A stretch of 64,000 nt of DNA from an uncultured Planctomycetales bacterium (GTDB lineage Bacteria; Planctomycetota; Planctomycetia; Isosphaerales; Isosphaeraceae): NCBI GenBank assembly GCA_903926465.1, contig CAIYJE010000010.1:1-64000 (forward strand), read 5' to 3'. Shown in pieces: positions 63,463 through 64,000 of the stretch (its first letter is position 1; each line of letters begins with the position of its first letter). A program made the position numbers and the translations under genes. The notes under the pieces are model-generated. The model had not been told where the DNA came from. It ran no database searches and saw nothing but the letters and a program-made list of their open reading frames with translations.

Positions 63463-63876
63463 ATGGGCTACTGGGGTATCCGGAGTTATGAGAACGACGA
63501 CGCCAGTGACGCGCTTGATGCTGGTTTTGAAGGTGTGCATGGTGCCGCTTACAACGACATGATGGACGATTCGAACCCGCTGACCTTTGAACAGGTGCAG
63601 GAAAAACTGGCTAACCCACAGACCTTGGAAGCGTCACTGAAATGGCTCGATGAGGAATTTGGCACCGAGTACGAAACCTGGGACCAGGAGGCGCGCCTGG
63701 CCTATGCCGGCGTAGCCGTACGGATGATGGAGTGTGGTGTGCCATTGCCGGAAATCGTTCGCACCCGGGCCTTGGCCTGGCTGCGTGAGGAAACGATGGA
63801 ATGGGACGAGCCGACCAGGCGACGGCTCCGGCGAGATCAGGAACTGGCCTGGCTTGAGAAAGCCAGTGTCTGCTGA
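63463..63876 (+). CDS. DUF4259 protein
   Basis: A 137-residue soluble acidic protein. MGYWGIRSYENDDASDAL at the start is the DUF4259 signature (MGxWGxxxFENDDA). The rest is helical with EFGTEYETWDQEARLAYAG. The ATG at 63463 begins exactly at the conserved Met; the frame is open further upstream and overlaps the DUF4188 gene, but that part is not conserved in character. Role unknown. The last 124 bases of the window after it hold no gene. Confidence 0.8.
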   Translation: MGYWGIRSYENDDASDALDAGFEGVHGAAYNDMMDDSNPLTFEQVQEKLANPQTLEASLKWLDEEFGTEYETWDQEARLAYAGVAVRMMECGVPLPEIVRTRALAWLREETMEWDEPTRRRLRRDQELAWLEKASVC

Positions 63877-64000
63877 GGCTTGATCTGTGTCGGGTTCAAA
63901 TCTTGCCGTCCCGAGGTTTTGGGAAAGCGGACCGACAGGTCAAGGCAATTACCCCTCTTGTGATTGGCAGAGCAGAAAGCAACCTGGCATGCCTTTTTTA

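Noticed and set aside
63880-63930. GGGTTCAAATC resembling a tRNA T-loop
   Set aside because: The T-stem does not pair well and no acceptor, D or anticodon arms fit, since the coding region ends just upstream.
1-64000. CRISPR arrays, insertion sequences, rRNA genes
   Set aside because: No regularly spaced direct repeats, transposase motifs or rRNA-like stretches were found on reading through.

Overview
The window looks like chromosomal DNA of a planctomycete (Planctomycetota). The evidence is a set of families typical of that phylum: a large PVC-type haem-binding/NPCBM protein with HEAT-like repeats, a PSCyt1-DUF1549-DUF1553 cytochrome followed directly by a DUF1501 protein, a DUF1080-ThuA fusion, two secreted proteins with LESRVVLS/METRVVMS N-terminal motifs, and many secreted or membrane proteins of unknown function. 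Base composition is GC-rich, apart from AT-richer stretches near the left end and around 28.0-28.4 kb. I see no rRNA, tRNA, CRISPR array or insertion sequence. The genus cannot be named from sequence alone.

Layout. 0.2-0.6 kb: a small gene that seems broken by a frameshift. 0.9-13.1 kb, minus strand: a giant YgcG/TPM-type coiled-coil membrane protein, galactokinase, a run of metK - structured spacer - msrB - pseudokinase, a nitroreductase-like protein, a polysaccharide pyruvyl transferase-like protein and a protein with an L7/L12-like fold. 13.4-19.1 kb, plus strand: a MazG-like pyrophosphohydrolase, a GldG-like membrane protein overlapping an ABC ATPase, a small basic protein and an OFA-type MFS transporter. 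19.2-26.0 kb: a beta-CASP nuclease, a LEPR-type secreted protein, a possible PilZ-like protein, and a secreted CHAP/NlpC-like protein coupled to a TPR/peptidase-MA protein. 26.3-30.2 kb: a PLP aminotransferase, small membrane proteins and a duplicated-domain secreted protein in AT-rich surroundings.

30.3-40.4 kb, minus strand, is a block of mostly secreted proteins (beta-propeller, NPCBM/haem protein, DUF1080-ThuA, esterase, glycosidase-like). It probably works on extracellular carbohydrate or its modified derivatives. 40.5-49.6 kb holds a DUF2721 protein, an Mrr-type restriction endonuclease, a divergent pair of translationally coupled dynamin-like GTPases, a second LEPR-type protein and an RluA pseudouridine synthase. 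50.0-63.9 kb holds a Cys/Tyr/Gly-rich envelope protein ending in a 44-bp perfect palindrome, a serine beta-lactamase-like hydrolase, a C45 acyltransferase, a GT2 glycosyltransferase, a small helical lipoprotein, an exported methyltransferase, a potassium channel, the PSCyt1/DUF1501 pair, an inositol-monophosphatase-family enzyme, and DUF4188 and DUF4259 proteins.

The best leads for new biology are the dynamin-like GTPase pair divergent from mrr, the methionine-linked metK-msrB-pseudokinase run with its structured spacer, and the giant TPM/coiled-coil protein. All functional statements come from reading motifs by eye; no database search was run.
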